From Rhipicephalus microplus (Eukaryota; Arthropoda; Arachnida; Ixodida; Ixodidae): 64,000 bases of DNA. The notes under the pieces were generated by a model. The model saw only the letters and a list, made by a program, of their open reading frames with translations, was not told the origin of the DNA and ran no database searches. The translations under genes and the position numbers were made by a program. Position 1 is the stretch's first letter. Every line of letters begins with the position of its first letter. Positions 50,471-61,690 of this stretch are shown in pieces. The stretch spans positions 96,737,239 through 96,801,238 of the forward strand of contig NC_134705.1 of assembly GCF_043290135.1 (NCBI RefSeq), read 5' to 3'.

Positions 50471-50972
50471 CTGCAGAGGGGATAAAAAGGTTGCTTGAGC
50501 CGCCCTGAAAAACTTCTGGCTTGACCTCAGAATATGAAAAAACATCCGAGCAAAAAAAAAGTGCGAGACAGGGGAAGAGAAAAGCGCGAGAACAATCGTA
50601 CCTCTGGTATGCTTTTCACGTGCAAGAATTTCAATTCTCCCTCGGTGAATGTAAGGTACTACTTTGGCGTACTAACGTCCTCCTTTTCGAGTACTGTCGA
50701 CTGATAGTATTTGCAGGCTGGTCGGCACTAAAATATAACGAAATATACACGCATAAAGGCTTTGTCTTGCGTGCTGCATGGTTAGAGGAGTTTACTAACC
50801 TTTACGAGTCGCACTACCAAACTGCGTACGTGGGCAACCGAGCGTCCTATTCTTTACAGGTCTATTATTGGGTCGGTGTTCTGCACTACTGGCACCAGGC
50901 GACCACCACGAAGTGGACGAGAATTTTAAGACGTCCGCCTTGAGGACGCAGTAATTCCTTCGAGGGATATAT

Positions 50973-51097
50973 TTACACTGGACGCCAAAGAGTTCGTTTA
51001 AGCTCGGCTGCTTGACTTCCTGCACTCGCGTTGAGCATGTACTCGAGCCTGCGCTGCTCTTCGAGTAAGGCCGACGGTGCCTGTTCTTTTGAGCTGT
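50973..51097 (-). CDS. Terminal exon of a second unrecognised gene
   Basis: On the minus strand a strong acceptor (ctatactttttcag) is followed by 125 nt: two bases completing a split codon, 40 sense codons and TAA (50973-50975). The peptide reads SSKEQAPSALLEEQRRLEYM, then LNASAGSQAAELKRTLWRPV and stop, with coding-like composition and a probable short helix or coiled coil (LLEEQRRLEYML). It has no start codon of its own, as expected of a last exon, so a simple ATG-to-stop search misses it. Upstream exons should lie to the right, beyond the satellite array. The family is not recognised. Confidence 0.5.
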
Positions 51098-51459
<362 letters not shown>

Positions 51460-51616
51460 AGGGAGAGAAGTGTATACCTAAGGGCTCGTATTTCCGTGTT
51501 TTAACACAATATTAATGAGATATAACAGACAGTAATGCCAAGGAATGTACAGGGGAAGTTATTAGAACCAATGGAAGTTTAATAAGAAGAAAGAAAAGTG
51601 GATGAAAAAATTACCA

Positions 51617-51688
51617 GCTGTGAGCAGGAATCGAACCTACGACCTTCGAATAACGCGTTCGATGCTCTAACCACTGAGCTATCACAGC
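51617..51688 (-). tRNA. tRNA-like gene, array unit 1
   Basis: A full 72-nt cloverleaf can be drawn: acceptor GCTGTGA/TCACAGC (7 bp), D arm GCTC/GAGC, anticodon stem TCGAA/TTCGA, T arm GTAGG/CCTGC, loop TTCGATT. A box and B box (GGTTCGATTCC) are intact, and T6 follows about 7 nt after the acceptor stem as a Pol III terminator. The anticodon loop CGCGTTA lacks the universal U33, so decoding is doubtful; a formal reading gives CGT (Thr). Confidence 0.55.
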
Positions 51689-52073
51689 AGCCGTCCCTCC
51701 ATCCACTATTTTTGGGGTTTATATGTGAATTTAGAAGTAGGAGTGACAGTCAGTGCCTTCTATAAGCCAAACAACGAGTGTGAAAACACTCTTATTCGCA
51801 TGTTTGGCGTCACGTAGCACGTGAACTTATTATGAGCGGGCAGCTGATTAATTGTCCCTCTTATACAACCTAAACACACCAAGTCTGCCAATACGAGACC
51901 CTCGTTCAATGAAATAAGGGAGAGAAGTGTATACCTAAGGGCTCGTATTTCCGTGTATTAACACAATATTAATGAGATATAACAGACAGTAATGCCAAGG
52001 AATGTACAGGGGAAGTTATTAGAACCAATGGAAGTTTAATAGGAAGAAAGAAAAGTGGATGAAAAAATTACCA

Positions 52074-52145
52074 GCTGTGAGCAGGAATCGAACCTACGAC
52101 CTTCGAATAGCGCGTTCGATGCTCTAACCACTGAGCTATCACAGT
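52074..52145 (-). tRNA. tRNA-like gene, array unit 2
   Basis: As unit 1, but the first acceptor pair is A/C and the anticodon loop is CGCGCTA (formal CGC, Ala), again without U33. Confidence 0.5.
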
Positions 52146-52529
52146 GGCCGTCCCTCCATCCACTTTTTTGGGGTTTATATGTGAATTTAGAACTAGGAGT
52201 GACAGTCAGCGCCATCTATAAGCCAAACAACGAGTGTGAAAACACTCTTATTCGCATGTTTGGCGTCACGTAGCACGTGAACTTATTATGAGCGGGCAGC
52301 TGATTAATTGTCCCTCTTATACAACCTAAACACACCAAGTCTGCCAGTACGAGACCCTCGTTCAATGAAATAAGGGAGAGAAGTGTATACCTAAGGGCTC
52401 GTATTTCCGTGTATTAACACAATATTAATGAGATATAACAGACAGTAATGCCAAGGAATGTACAGGGGAAGTTATTAGAACCAATGGAAGTTTAATAGGA
52501 AGAAAGAAAAGTGGATGAAAAAATTACCA

Positions 52530-52601
52530 GCTGTGAGCAGGAATCGAACCTACGACCTTCGAATAGCGCGTTCGATGCTCTAACCACTGAGCTATCACAG
52601 C
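52530..52601 (-). tRNA. tRNA-like gene, array unit 3
   Basis: Perfect seven-pair acceptor stem; loop CGCGCTA; boxes and T-run intact. Confidence 0.53.
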
Positions 52602-52986
52602 AGCCGTCCCTCCATCCACTATTTTTGGGGTTTATATGTGAATTTAGAAGTAGGAGTGACAGTCAGCGCCTTCTATAAGCCAAACAACGAGTGTGAAAAC
52701 ACTCTTATTCGCATGTTTGGCGTCACGTAGCACGTGAACTTATTATGAGCGGGCAGCTGATTAATTGTCCCTCTTATACAACCTAAACACACCAAGTCTG
52801 CCAGTACGAGACCCTCGTTCAATGAAATAAGGGAGAGAAGTGTATACCTAAGGGCTCGTATTTCCGTGTATTAACACAATATTAATGAGATATAACAGAC
52901 AGTAATGCCAAGGAATGTACAGGGGAAGTTATTAGAACCAATGGAAGTTTAATAGGAAGAAAGAAAAGTGGATGAAAAAATTACCA

Positions 52987-53058
52987 GCTGTGAGCAGGAA
53001 TCGAACCTACGACCTTCGAATAGCGCGTTCGATGCTCTAACCACTGATCTATCACAGT
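52987..53058 (-). tRNA. tRNA-like gene, array unit 4
   Basis: First acceptor pair A/C, plus a C-to-A change in the D arm (GATC for GCTC on the minus strand reading) that weakens it; loop CGCGCTA. Confidence 0.42.
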
Positions 53059-53441
53059 GGCCGTCCCTCCATCCACTTTTTTGGGGTTTATATGTGAATT
53101 TAGAAGTAGAAGTGACAGTCAGCGCCATCTATAAGCCAAACAACGAGTGTGAAAACACTTTTATTCGCATGTTTGGCGTCACGTAGCACGTGAACTTATT
53201 ATGAGCGGGCAGCTGATTAATTGTCCCTCTTATACAACACAAACACACCAAGTCTGCCAGTACGAGACCCTCGTTCAATGAAATAAGGGAGAGAAGTGTA
53301 TACCTAAGGGCTCGTATTTCCGTGTTTTAACACAATATAATGAGATATAACAGACAGTAATGCCAAGGAATGTACAGGGGAAGTTATTAGAACCAATGGA
53401 AGTTTAATAAGAAGAAAGAAAAGTGGATGAAAAAATTACCA

Positions 53442-53513
53442 GCTGTGAGCAGGAATCGAACCTACGACCTTCGAATAACGCGTTCGATGCTCTAACCACT
53501 GAGCTATCACAGC
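53442..53513 (-). tRNA. tRNA-like gene, array unit 5
   Basis: Perfect acceptor stem; loop CGCGTTA; boxes and T-run intact. Confidence 0.53.
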
Positions 53514-53897
53514 GGCCGTCCCTCCATGCACTTTTTCTGGGGTTTATATGTGAATTTAGAAGTAGGAATGACAGTCAGCGCCATCTATAAGCCAAACAAC
53601 GAGTGTGAAAACACTCTTATTCGCATGTTTGGCGTCACGTAGCACGTGAACTTATTATGAGCGGGCAGCTGATTAATTGTCCCTCTTATACAACCTAAAC
53701 ACACCAAGTCTGCCAGTACGAGACCCTCGTTAAATGAAATAAGGGAGAGAAGTGTATACTTAAGGGCTCGTATTTCCGTGTTTTAACACAATATAATGAG
53801 ATATAACAGACAGTAATGCCAAGGAATGTACAGGGGAAGTTATCAGAACCAATGGAAGTTTAATAAGAAGAAAGAAAAGTGGATGAAAAAATTACCA

Positions 53898-53969
53898 GCT
53901 GTGAGCAGGAATCGAACCTACGACCTTCGAATAATGCGTTCGATGCTCTAACCACTGAGCTATCACAGC
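53898..53969 (-). tRNA. tRNA-like gene, array unit 6
   Basis: Perfect acceptor stem; loop CGCATTA. Last unit before the inversion point at 53993/53994. Confidence 0.52.
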
Positions 53970-54264
53970 GGCCGTCCCTCCATCCACTTTTTTAAAACAC
54001 GGAAATACGAGCCCTTAGGTATACACTTCTCTCCCTTATTTCATTGAACGAGGGTCTCGTACTGGCAGACTTGGTGTGTTTAGGTTGTATAAGAGGGACA
54101 ATTAATCAGCTGCCCGCTCATAATAAGTTCACGTGCTACGTGACGCCAAACATGCGAATAAGAGTGTTTTCACACTCGTTGTTCGGCTTATAGATGGCGC
54201 TGACTGTTACTCCTACTTCTAAATTCACATATAAACCCCAAAAAAAGTGGATGGAGGGACGGCC

Positions 54265-54336
54265 GCTGTGATAGCTCAGTGGTTAGAGCATCGAACGCGT
54301 TATTCGAAGGTCGTAGGTTCGATTCCTGCTCACAGC
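54265..54336 (+). tRNA. tRNA-like gene, array unit 7 (inverted)
   Basis: Plus-strand copy with perfect acceptor stem and loop CGCGTTA. The downstream T-run is TTTT after an ATA interruption. Confidence 0.53.
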
Positions 54337-54720
54337 TGGTAATATTTTCATCCACTTTTCTTTCTTCTTAGTAAACTTCCATTGGTTCTAATAACTTCCC
54401 CTGTACATTCCTTGGCATTACTGTCTGTTATATCTCATTAATATTGTGTTAAAACACGGAAATACGAGCCCTTAAGTATACACTTCTCTCCCTTATTTCA
54501 TTTAACGAGGGTCTCGTACTGGCAGACTTGGTGTGTTTAAGTTGTATAAGAGGGACAATTAATCAGCTGCCCGCTCATAATAAGTTCACGTGCTACGTGA
54601 CGCCAAACATGCAAATAAGAGTGTTTTCACACTCGTTGTTTGGCTTATAGATGGCGCTGACTGTCACTCCTCCTTCTAAATTCACATATAAACCCCAAAA
54701 AAGTGGATGGAGGGACGGCC

Positions 54721-54792
54721 GCTGTGATAGCTCAGTGGTTAGAGCATCGAACGCGTTATTCGTAGGTCGTAGGTTCGATTCCTGCACACAGC
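54721..54792 (+). tRNA. tRNA-like gene, array unit 8 (inverted)
   Basis: Plus-strand copy. The 3' acceptor strand is ACACAGC, so the inner pair is lost. The anticodon 3' strand reads TTCGT, losing one pair; T5 follows. Confidence 0.43.
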
Positions 54793-54894
54793 TGGTAATT
54801 TTTCATCCACTTTTCTTTCTTCTTATTAAACTTCCATTGGCTCTAATAAAACTTCCCCTGTACATTCTTTGGCATTACTGTCTGTTATATCTCA

Positions 54895-54900
<6 letters not shown>

Positions 54901-54933
<33 letters not shown>
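54901..54933. repeat. (TA)n tract, right border of the tRNA-like array
   Basis: About 16 TA units that replace the expected continuation of unit 8. Confidence 0.95.
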
Positions 54934-54936
<3 letters not shown>

Positions 54937-55400
54937 TGCGGTTGAAGCCGGCTGTGAGAACTCTTTGCTGTACAAATATGTGCAAAGAACAATCGTGTGT
55001 GCTACAATTAGAAATGTGGCGAATCCCACGTTCTCGCCATCTATGCAGAGGAAACGCGTTGAAAAATGCAACGTGGCGGGAATATTGCGTGGTGAGAGCG
55101 CACAATTGTGCCAGACATCACAAGATGTGGACTGCGTCACGAGTGCGCGTGGTTTCAAGCTTCCCACCCATCACGAATGGTTCAGCCACATGCTAGTATT
55201 TATTACCATTGTCATGACCCACTGCGCCAGCACAATGCTCTAGAGGCACGTAACTAGGCAACTCCACATAATGCATGATGAGGATTTACGGTGTTGTGGA
55301 GTACTCGCAGCTGTGTAATAGCAGTATACGCGTCCTTTGTATAGGAGAGCTCACAGCGGGCTCTCCGAAGGCCGCTCAGTCAGCTTACGCTGATTGTGCT
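54934..55400. other. No gene recognised
   Basis: Unique-looking sequence between the TA border and the CTTT tract, with short frames only. Confidence 0.35.
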
Positions 55401-55423
55401 CTCCGACTCTTTCTTTCTTTCCT

Positions 55424-55466
<43 letters not shown>

Positions 55467-55580
55467 CTCTTTCTTTCTTTTCCCCCTTTTCTTTCTTTGT
55501 TTCTTTCTCACCTTTTCTTTCTCTCCTTTTCTTTCTTTCTTTCTTACTTTCTTTTTAATTTCCCTCTTTCTTTCTTTCGA
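55401..55580. repeat. (CTTT)n polypyrimidine tract
   Basis: Imperfect CTTT units over about 180 bp. It is homopurine on the other strand, so triplex formation is possible. Confidence 0.92.
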
Positions 55581-55931
55581 TATTCCTAGTCAATCGCGGC
55601 GCTCTTTTTGATATTCCGTCTTTACGGCGCTGAAACAAAAACACTCAAACCAGCTTCTGAGATCAGACGCTGCTCACGGACTGTGCCTACGAATAAATGT
55701 TTCGCCGGAAATTCTCCGGGAAGCTGGGCGATATTTGTGTGGTTGACATGTACATGCAAATCAACAAATAATGTTCGGGTCGTAACCCGGTGTCTGTGAT
55801 TGAGCTTTCCGCAGCTGCCCCAGATGGAGTGTCTTCGGTGCGAATATTAGCTGCCGTCCGCTTGCTGCTCACGTAGGTGTACAGTATACGTACAAGCAGT
55901 GAACTTATGCCGTCTGTTCGACCTCGCATCT

Positions 55932-55942
55932 TCGACGTTACA
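55932..55942. repeat. Target-site duplication of fold-back element 2, left copy
   Basis: 'tcgacgttaca' recurs exactly at 56109-56119. Confidence 0.8.
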
Positions 55943-56108
55943 TAGAAGTGTGGCCGCTTGGGCTAGTTGGTATGGCATGACGATAGTTATAGCGCGAGAA
56001 CAAAACGACGACACAGAGACAAGAAGGACACGGAAGACACGAGCGCTCGTGTCTTTCGTGTCCTTCTTGTCTCTGTGTCGTCGTTTTGTTCTCGCGCTAT
56101 AACTATCG
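55943..56108. mobile_element. Fold-back (snap-back) retroposon 2
   Basis: Starts with the same head as the element at 22231 (gcttgggctagttggta, with matching flanking bases on both sides). From 55978 it forms a palindrome of about 133 bp with almost no loop, turning at gagcgctc (56041-56048), with one mismatch near the turn. It ends at the second target duplication. The arm contains cgagcgct; element 1 has gagcgctgac at the corresponding place and continues further before turning. Confidence 0.83.
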
Positions 56109-56119
56109 TCGACGTTACA
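56109..56119. repeat. Target-site duplication of fold-back element 2, right copy
   Basis: Exact repeat of 55932-55942. Its first two bases also prolong the palindrome by chance. Confidence 0.8.
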
Positions 56120-56702
56120 AACGCCAACTTAATTACACGAGCACGCTAAGTGTTGTTACACCTAAAGATGCCACGACTCCCAGCATTCGCTCATAGTTTA
56201 AGTTATGCGGGTTAATCCTTGGGTGTTCACAAACAAGCTGCCAACAAAATCTCAGGGCGTTTGCTCGAGAAGTTCATTTATAACGAGCATTTTTTCTGGG
56301 CACGCTAGCGGCCCGAGAGTCTCAACAGTTGCGTACTTGACGGAACAAGCCGATATTGCTTCGAGGTGAACTGCACGTGCAATAGAGCTATTAGAGCTTC
56401 TTTAGCGCGGCGTCCAGAACAGAAATGTCTGCAGTGGATGAAAATTACGTAAAGGACAACGCTTTTACTCCATAAAGCACGTGATGCCACACACACCACG
56501 GCAAAATGGTGGTTGCCGCTGTTGAACGGTCTCGTATGGGGTTTATTTTGCAACTAAATTCTTTTTAGAGTCTATTTTTCAAGCATGTACACGGACGATA
56601 GACACTCTACCGATATATTTTGTCGATAACCACAATTTCGTGGGTGACTGTGTCGTGACCCTATTAACACCACACGTATACATGCCACAGCGGTTAGGTT
56701 CA
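56120..56702. other. No gene recognised
   Basis: No coding character and no element ends seen. Confidence 0.35.
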
Positions 56703-57145
56703 TCCATGGAGTTCTCTAAAATTAACTAGAGGGGACTCTGGCACTGCAATCGTTCAGCGACCATGGGAATGATGTACACAGATTTGCCTATAGTCTTCAT
56801 ACTTCCGAGTGACAAATAGTGCTTGCGGCTTCGTTCATCGCTGGTTTCGGTTTTGTTTAAAAAAAAAGAATCCTTTTCAATTTTGTAAGTCGATTCGAAA
56901 TGGTAAGACTTAAAGAATAAGGGGATGAAGCGCAACCGCTGAACATTTGTTGAGTTTTATTTCGTGAGAAAACAGCTTCAAGCCACATGAACACACACGG
57001 AGCCAGAAGCAGGCCATAAGTACGAAGATTAGACAAATCTGTGTAGTACCCATCATTCCCATGCTCGCTGAAGCGCCGTGCGTTGCAGCTCCCCTAGGCA
57101 ATAGCGCCAGAGTTCCCTCTAGTGTATATTAAGAAACTCTATGGA
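56703..57145. mobile_element. MITE-like repeat, CTAGAGGG family, most complete copy
   Basis: Terminal inverted repeats of about 100 bp: left 'tccatggagttc...aactagagggga' and right, reverse-complemented, 'tccatagagttt...actagagggaac'. Both continue into 'tctggc', 'ttcagcg' and 'catgggaatgatg'. The left repeat lacks about 25 bp present in the right one. TTCA lies at both outer borders and may be the target duplication. No transposase. Confidence 0.75.
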
Positions 57146-57189
57146 TTCATCAAATTTCCTTAGATATTTTAGGGACGAAGCTCCATAGG

Positions 57190-57895
57190 GGTGTGGGCTT
57201 GCCCGCTGTTGTCCTAGCCACCCGTGGTACTGGGAGTGCTCACTAGATGGCGCTGCGGCGCTCGCTCTCACAGCAAAATAGACTTTAAGCGGGTAGACTT
57301 AACTAGAAGGAGGTTATCTGATTGGTGGCTAAAGTCAAGGCACGAGTGAAAATTAAACTCTTCACTGCAAAGTACGAATCCTCAAACTCACTTTTTAAGG
57401 AAAAAAAATAAATATAGTTTTTGGTTCATTAAGTATTACGGCTTGGTGGCGCTAGCCACCGCCCGATCTAAAGGGTACAGCCATATCCATCCATCCATCC
57501 ATCCATCCATCCATCCATCCATCCATCCATCCATCCATCCATCCATCCATCCATCCATCCATCCATCCATCCATCATCATCAGCTCGTCCACGGGGCAGC
57601 AACTTGATAGCGGCGGGCGCTAGTTCATGGACAAAGTGGCTCAACCGAGCCTTCATGACAGGCGTACCCAATCCGGTGAAATACTGGCAAGGACGCCGCC
57701 AGCAGCTCTTTGCCGTGATTCACCAGATGGGCAACCCGCAGGCGTTCCTCACGCTTTCTACCACCGGAAGTACACTTGGAACAGGCTCCTCGAAACTCTG
57801 GAACGCATGCGAGTGAGATTCATGGATTTCCGATGTACCTCCAGAGCTTCGCCCACTCGACATCATTCGCTACGTGGATATGCTGTGATGTTTCT
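57190..57895. repeat. Dispersed element with (CCAT)n core
   Basis: The CCAT tract (57481-57576, about 24 units) lies between 'gggagtgctcactagatgg' on the left and 'gtggatatgctgtgatg' on the right. The same borders surround the GGAC/CAGA field at 42040-42450. Confidence 0.75.
57606..57832 (+). pseudogene. Helitron replicase-like fragment
   Basis: One frame reads [20 protein letters not shown] and [13 protein letters not shown], matching the pattern of the Helitron-like N-terminal domain (Y..R...L.A.I...G.P..FLT.S). After a frameshift near 57760 another frame continues [15 protein letters not shown], which fits the next part of that domain. Only a short piece survives, inside the CCAT-core repeat. 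Confidence 0.5.
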
Positions 57896-58531
57896 TTTTC
57901 TTGGGACTTTAAGGTTCGTCTGTAAGAAACGTCCAGCCATATAGGGGCGCCACTTTCTATGAATGCCGGTTCAGCTACGCTGTAGACGTTTTCGCGTAGA
58001 CTTTTTGTGGGAGCGAATGGGAGAATAGCAGACTTGGGAGATCTGTGTGTGCACTCTTCCTGTGTCCTTTGTCGCCGTCACACCTTAAACTTGACAAAAA
58101 AGTAAAAAAACAGTCAAAGCCAGCTTACAATCAGGCTCTGATATTATTGATAATGCCTCAGAAAATAAATTACACATTAAGATGAATATGTTTTCAATAA
58201 AGTTACGGTTTCCCTTTGCGTACACGGATTGCACGAATGTGACAAGACCAATTTGCATTTTGAAGCATAATATGCTTTTATCTCCCACGGCCGGTGATCT
58301 TCAATTGACCTTGAGCCAGAAGCCAGATCCAGACACCGTTGCGACAATAAATGCGAGATAACTTGGGATGTGAAAAGTTGAGAAAATGCAATTTGTGGTC
58401 CTCACACTCCTGTAAAGGACCACACTATACGCTGATTGCTGCACAAAAAAAAAACGTGCAAAAATTATCGCTTTGGAGAGTCACGACATCATTCTCGTTA
58501 TGGTTTCTAGTACGCTGAAGTCTTTTCTTCT
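57896..58531. other. No gene recognised
   Basis: A/T-rich, short frames only. Confidence 0.35.

Positions 58532-58594
<63 letters not shown>
58532..58594. repeat. (TA)n microsatellite
   Basis: About 31 TA units. Confidence 0.95.
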
Positions 58595-58598
<4 letters not shown>

Positions 58599-58789
58599 CT
58601 GACACGTTACAGTTTCGATTTTTGAGACGCAATAGTGAGTAATTTGGACTTGAGCTGGTCACGTAGCACGTAGCCAGGATAACCGCTGGTCGTTAATGGT
58701 AACTGAATGTATTCCCAGGGTATATAGGCAAACGCACGAAGGGGAGACAGAAATTCAAGTGGGCCAATGAGATTAAAAAGTTCGCAGCT

Positions 58790-58890
58790 ATAACGTGGCG
58801 GCAGAAAGCACAAGACCGGGTCGACTGGCGGATTATCGGGGAGGCCTTTGTCCGGCAGCGGTCGTATACAGGCTGATGATGATGATAAGT
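58790..58890 (+). pseudogene. LINE 3'-tail fragment, RTE-like
   Basis: Encodes WRQKAQDRVDWRIIGEAFV and meets TGA repeats (gctgatgatgatgata), the kind of short 3' repeat that ends RTE-type LINEs. Everything upstream is missing. Confidence 0.45.
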
Positions 58891-59569
58891 GTGTATTTTA
58901 GGTTGTTCTTAACGATTACATTTGTAAGGTGCACTAAACTAATCAACAAATCAGTGCATCTCGTTTTCCTTACATATACTCCGGATTTTAACTGTATACT
59001 CTCCCCCTCCCCCCAGTTTTCCTGGTTGTCTTTGTATCCGCCTTAGTGCTACACTCTTCGTAGCATATACTGTTTTTACCCCCTATTGTTTTAAGCAGCA
59101 AGGACGATGCCTTCTTCTGGTGGTCACTGTGACGTTAATGTATACGATTACGAGAACAATCGGGATGGTAACGTATCTTTTTATGCGTGACTTGCTCGAA
59201 ATGAACAATGAAAAGGGCACAAAAGTATGAAGAAACGACATAAGTAAAGAGGAAAAAACTCCATCTTGCTTATATATTTTCGCTTTGGTATCGAAACATC
59301 GTGTAGCGTGGCTCAATTGAGGTGGATTTTGACAGCGACTCTCAAACAGCGTTGCGCAAGTAAGCGAATGCATGACGCTTTTGTGTCCTATATCTATTCT
59401 TTGAAACATCCTAGCTGACACAAGAAACATCTTCAGAACTTAAGAACCTAGTAGAAACCTTCACCTTCTGACTGGCTCTCATATACATACGCTAGAGTGA
59501 GCTTCGCTTCGTAGAGAGCGAGATGGTGAATACAGAGGAAAGGTAGGAGTAATAACCATAATATAAATC
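58891..59569. other. No gene recognised
   Basis: Short frames only; no element ends seen. Confidence 0.35.
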
Positions 59570-59996
59570 CAGCTTGTAACCTCACACCGGAGAATCGGTG
59601 AAGGAAAACGAAAATTGGTGGATCCCACGTACAGTGGGAATCGATCATATGCGAAGCACGAATGAGGAAAGTTGATATGTCACTTTAACATAAGCACAAC
59701 GTTACGAGGTGGAGGTACATGATGCCGTACATGACTTCCGCGTCATAATTATCATGTTTGGATGTGTCGTTTACCTTCGTCATCTATTCACATCACGTGA
59801 TACCAAATTTAGTATATGCGGAGCTAGCGAAGCGGCTGCGAGCACGCTATGAGCGTGGTATGTTGTCATGTTCTTACATGACACGCGTGTCAAGATTATC
59901 ATGTTTGCACCAGTCATATACTTTTGTCATCCATAGACATCACGTAAGGCAGAGTTTGGTGTATGTGGAGCTAGCAAAACAGCCGTGAGGGCATCA

Positions 59997-60437
59997 TGAA
60001 GGGCCCAATATATTCCAACGTAGCGCTGACGCGTACGCACGCTGGGCACAGTGACGCTACGTTAGCAAAACGCGAGCGCTCTATAATAGTCTGACGCCAG
60101 GCGCAACCGGCGCGATCAGTGTCCGTCGGCTTGGCCCGACGGCAACTGGCGCGAATTGCGACATGCTGCTTTTCGCACCGATGCGTTACCCAGACATATA
60201 GTGAACTAGAATATCATATTCTACTTCACTTTACCCAGAAGACACTACGTCTTCCTCTTTCCACGACTGTGGGACGCCTGACGCACTAAAATGCGCATGC
60301 GTCAAAGCAACGCAGCGCGACACGCGCTTGCGAGTATACGGCAGGACCGGTGCCTGGCATGGCAATGCCGGCGTGACTCGACGAAATGAACGCCAGTGAG
60401 CACGCGCACCGCGTCCCGTCGAAATGTATTGGCGCCT
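59997..60437. mobile_element. MITE inside the 146-bp array
   Basis: The ends 'tgaagggcccaatatatt' and the reverse complement of 'tcaaggcgccaatacatt' form an imperfect terminal inverted repeat. Subterminal sequence is rich in gcgc/gacgcg. It interrupts one 146-bp unit cleanly. The target duplication is unclear. Confidence 0.6.
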
Positions 60438-61326
60438 TGACTGTATCACGTAGTCATGTTCTGACATGACACGCATCTAATTTAATCACGTTTGCACCAG
60501 CCATATACGTTCGTCGTCCATTGACGTCGCGTAATACCGAATTTCACATATGTAAGGCTAGCGAAACGGCCACGAGCGCATGATCAGTGTGCCATGTAGC
60601 CATGTTGTTACATGACACACATGCCGTGATTATCATGTTTGTATATGTCATTTACCTATGTCGTCCGTTCGCGTCGCATAATACCGGGTTTTGTACATGG
60701 GAAGCTATCGAAACGCCCGCGAGCACATCATGAGCGTAGCATGTAGTCATGTTGTTACATGACGCGCATCTCATATTTATCATGTTTGTACCAGTATCGT
60801 GCCTTCGTCATCCATTCACGTTTCGTAATACCAACTGTGGTATAAGTGAAGTTAGTGAAACGGCCACCAGCGCATCATGAGCGTGGCAAGTAGTCATGTT
60901 GTTACATGACAGACATCTCATCATTATCCTGTTTGCACCGGTCACATACCTTCGTCATTCATTCAAGTACCGTAATACCGAATTTGGTATATGTGACGCT
61001 AGCTAAACGCCCGCAAGCGCATCATGAGCTTGGCATGTAGTCATGTTGTTACATGACACGCATGTGATAATTTTCATGCTAGGGTCTGTCGCTTGTGTTC
61101 GCCATGCAATCATATCATACCATACCGGTTTTGCAATACCATATGAACGAAACCACTGCAAGAGCTGCAGGACCATGAAATGTAAATCATGACATTCATG
61201 ACCTACATATCACGATTTTTATGTTATGGCAAGTCAAATATGTCCTTCATACGGTCATGTTAGGTCATACCAAGTTTGGTGTCGATACCATTATCCAAAT
61301 GGCCAGGAGAGCTAAAAGTAGTAGGT

Positions 61327-61329
61327 GGC

Positions 61330-61424
<95 letters not shown>
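61327..61424. repeat. (GATA)n microsatellite
   Basis: About 24 GATA units at the right end of the 146-bp repeat element. Confidence 0.95.
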
Positions 61425-61425
<1 letters not shown>

Positions 61426-61690
61426 CTCTAAAAATATCGAGCAAAAAAGGTGTCTTTTTGTACCACAACAATAATCGTCATCAGGCTTGCGTACGCTTCC
61501 TTTCTTGAAAACTCGGTGCTGGCCACTTCCCTATCGAGAATGCAATGTAACCCTGAAAATGGGCATGTCGATCGTGACCGGAATGTATTGGGCGCGGGGC
61601 GATAAGCGCAAGGATGGAACGCAATATAGATGACGATTATTGTTGTGGGACAAAAAGGCCCCCTTTTTACTCGCTCTTTCTTTTTAGAGT
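61425..61690. mobile_element. 266-bp MITE with long terminal inverted repeats
   Basis: The left end 'actctaaaaatatcgagc' and the right end reverse-complemented 'actctaaaaagaaagagc' begin an inverted repeat of about 57-65 bp. Both run on through 'ttttgt.cc.acaacaata' to 'atcgtcatc'. No coding frame. 'tagac' occurs close to both borders and may be the target duplication. Confidence 0.75.

Noticed and set aside
52055..54787. Repeated frame containing EQESNLRPSN
   Set aside because: It is the translation of the tRNA-like segment and its flank on the wrong strand, repeated with every satellite unit.
51617..54792. Genuine tRNA-Thr or tRNA-Ala gene cluster
   Set aside because: All eight cloverleaves lack U33 and the loop varies between units; they are embedded in a satellite. 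I annotate them as tRNA-like only.
55401..55580. Coding potential of the CTTT tract (Leu/Phe/Ser-rich frames)
   Set aside because: Low-complexity polypyrimidine repeat.
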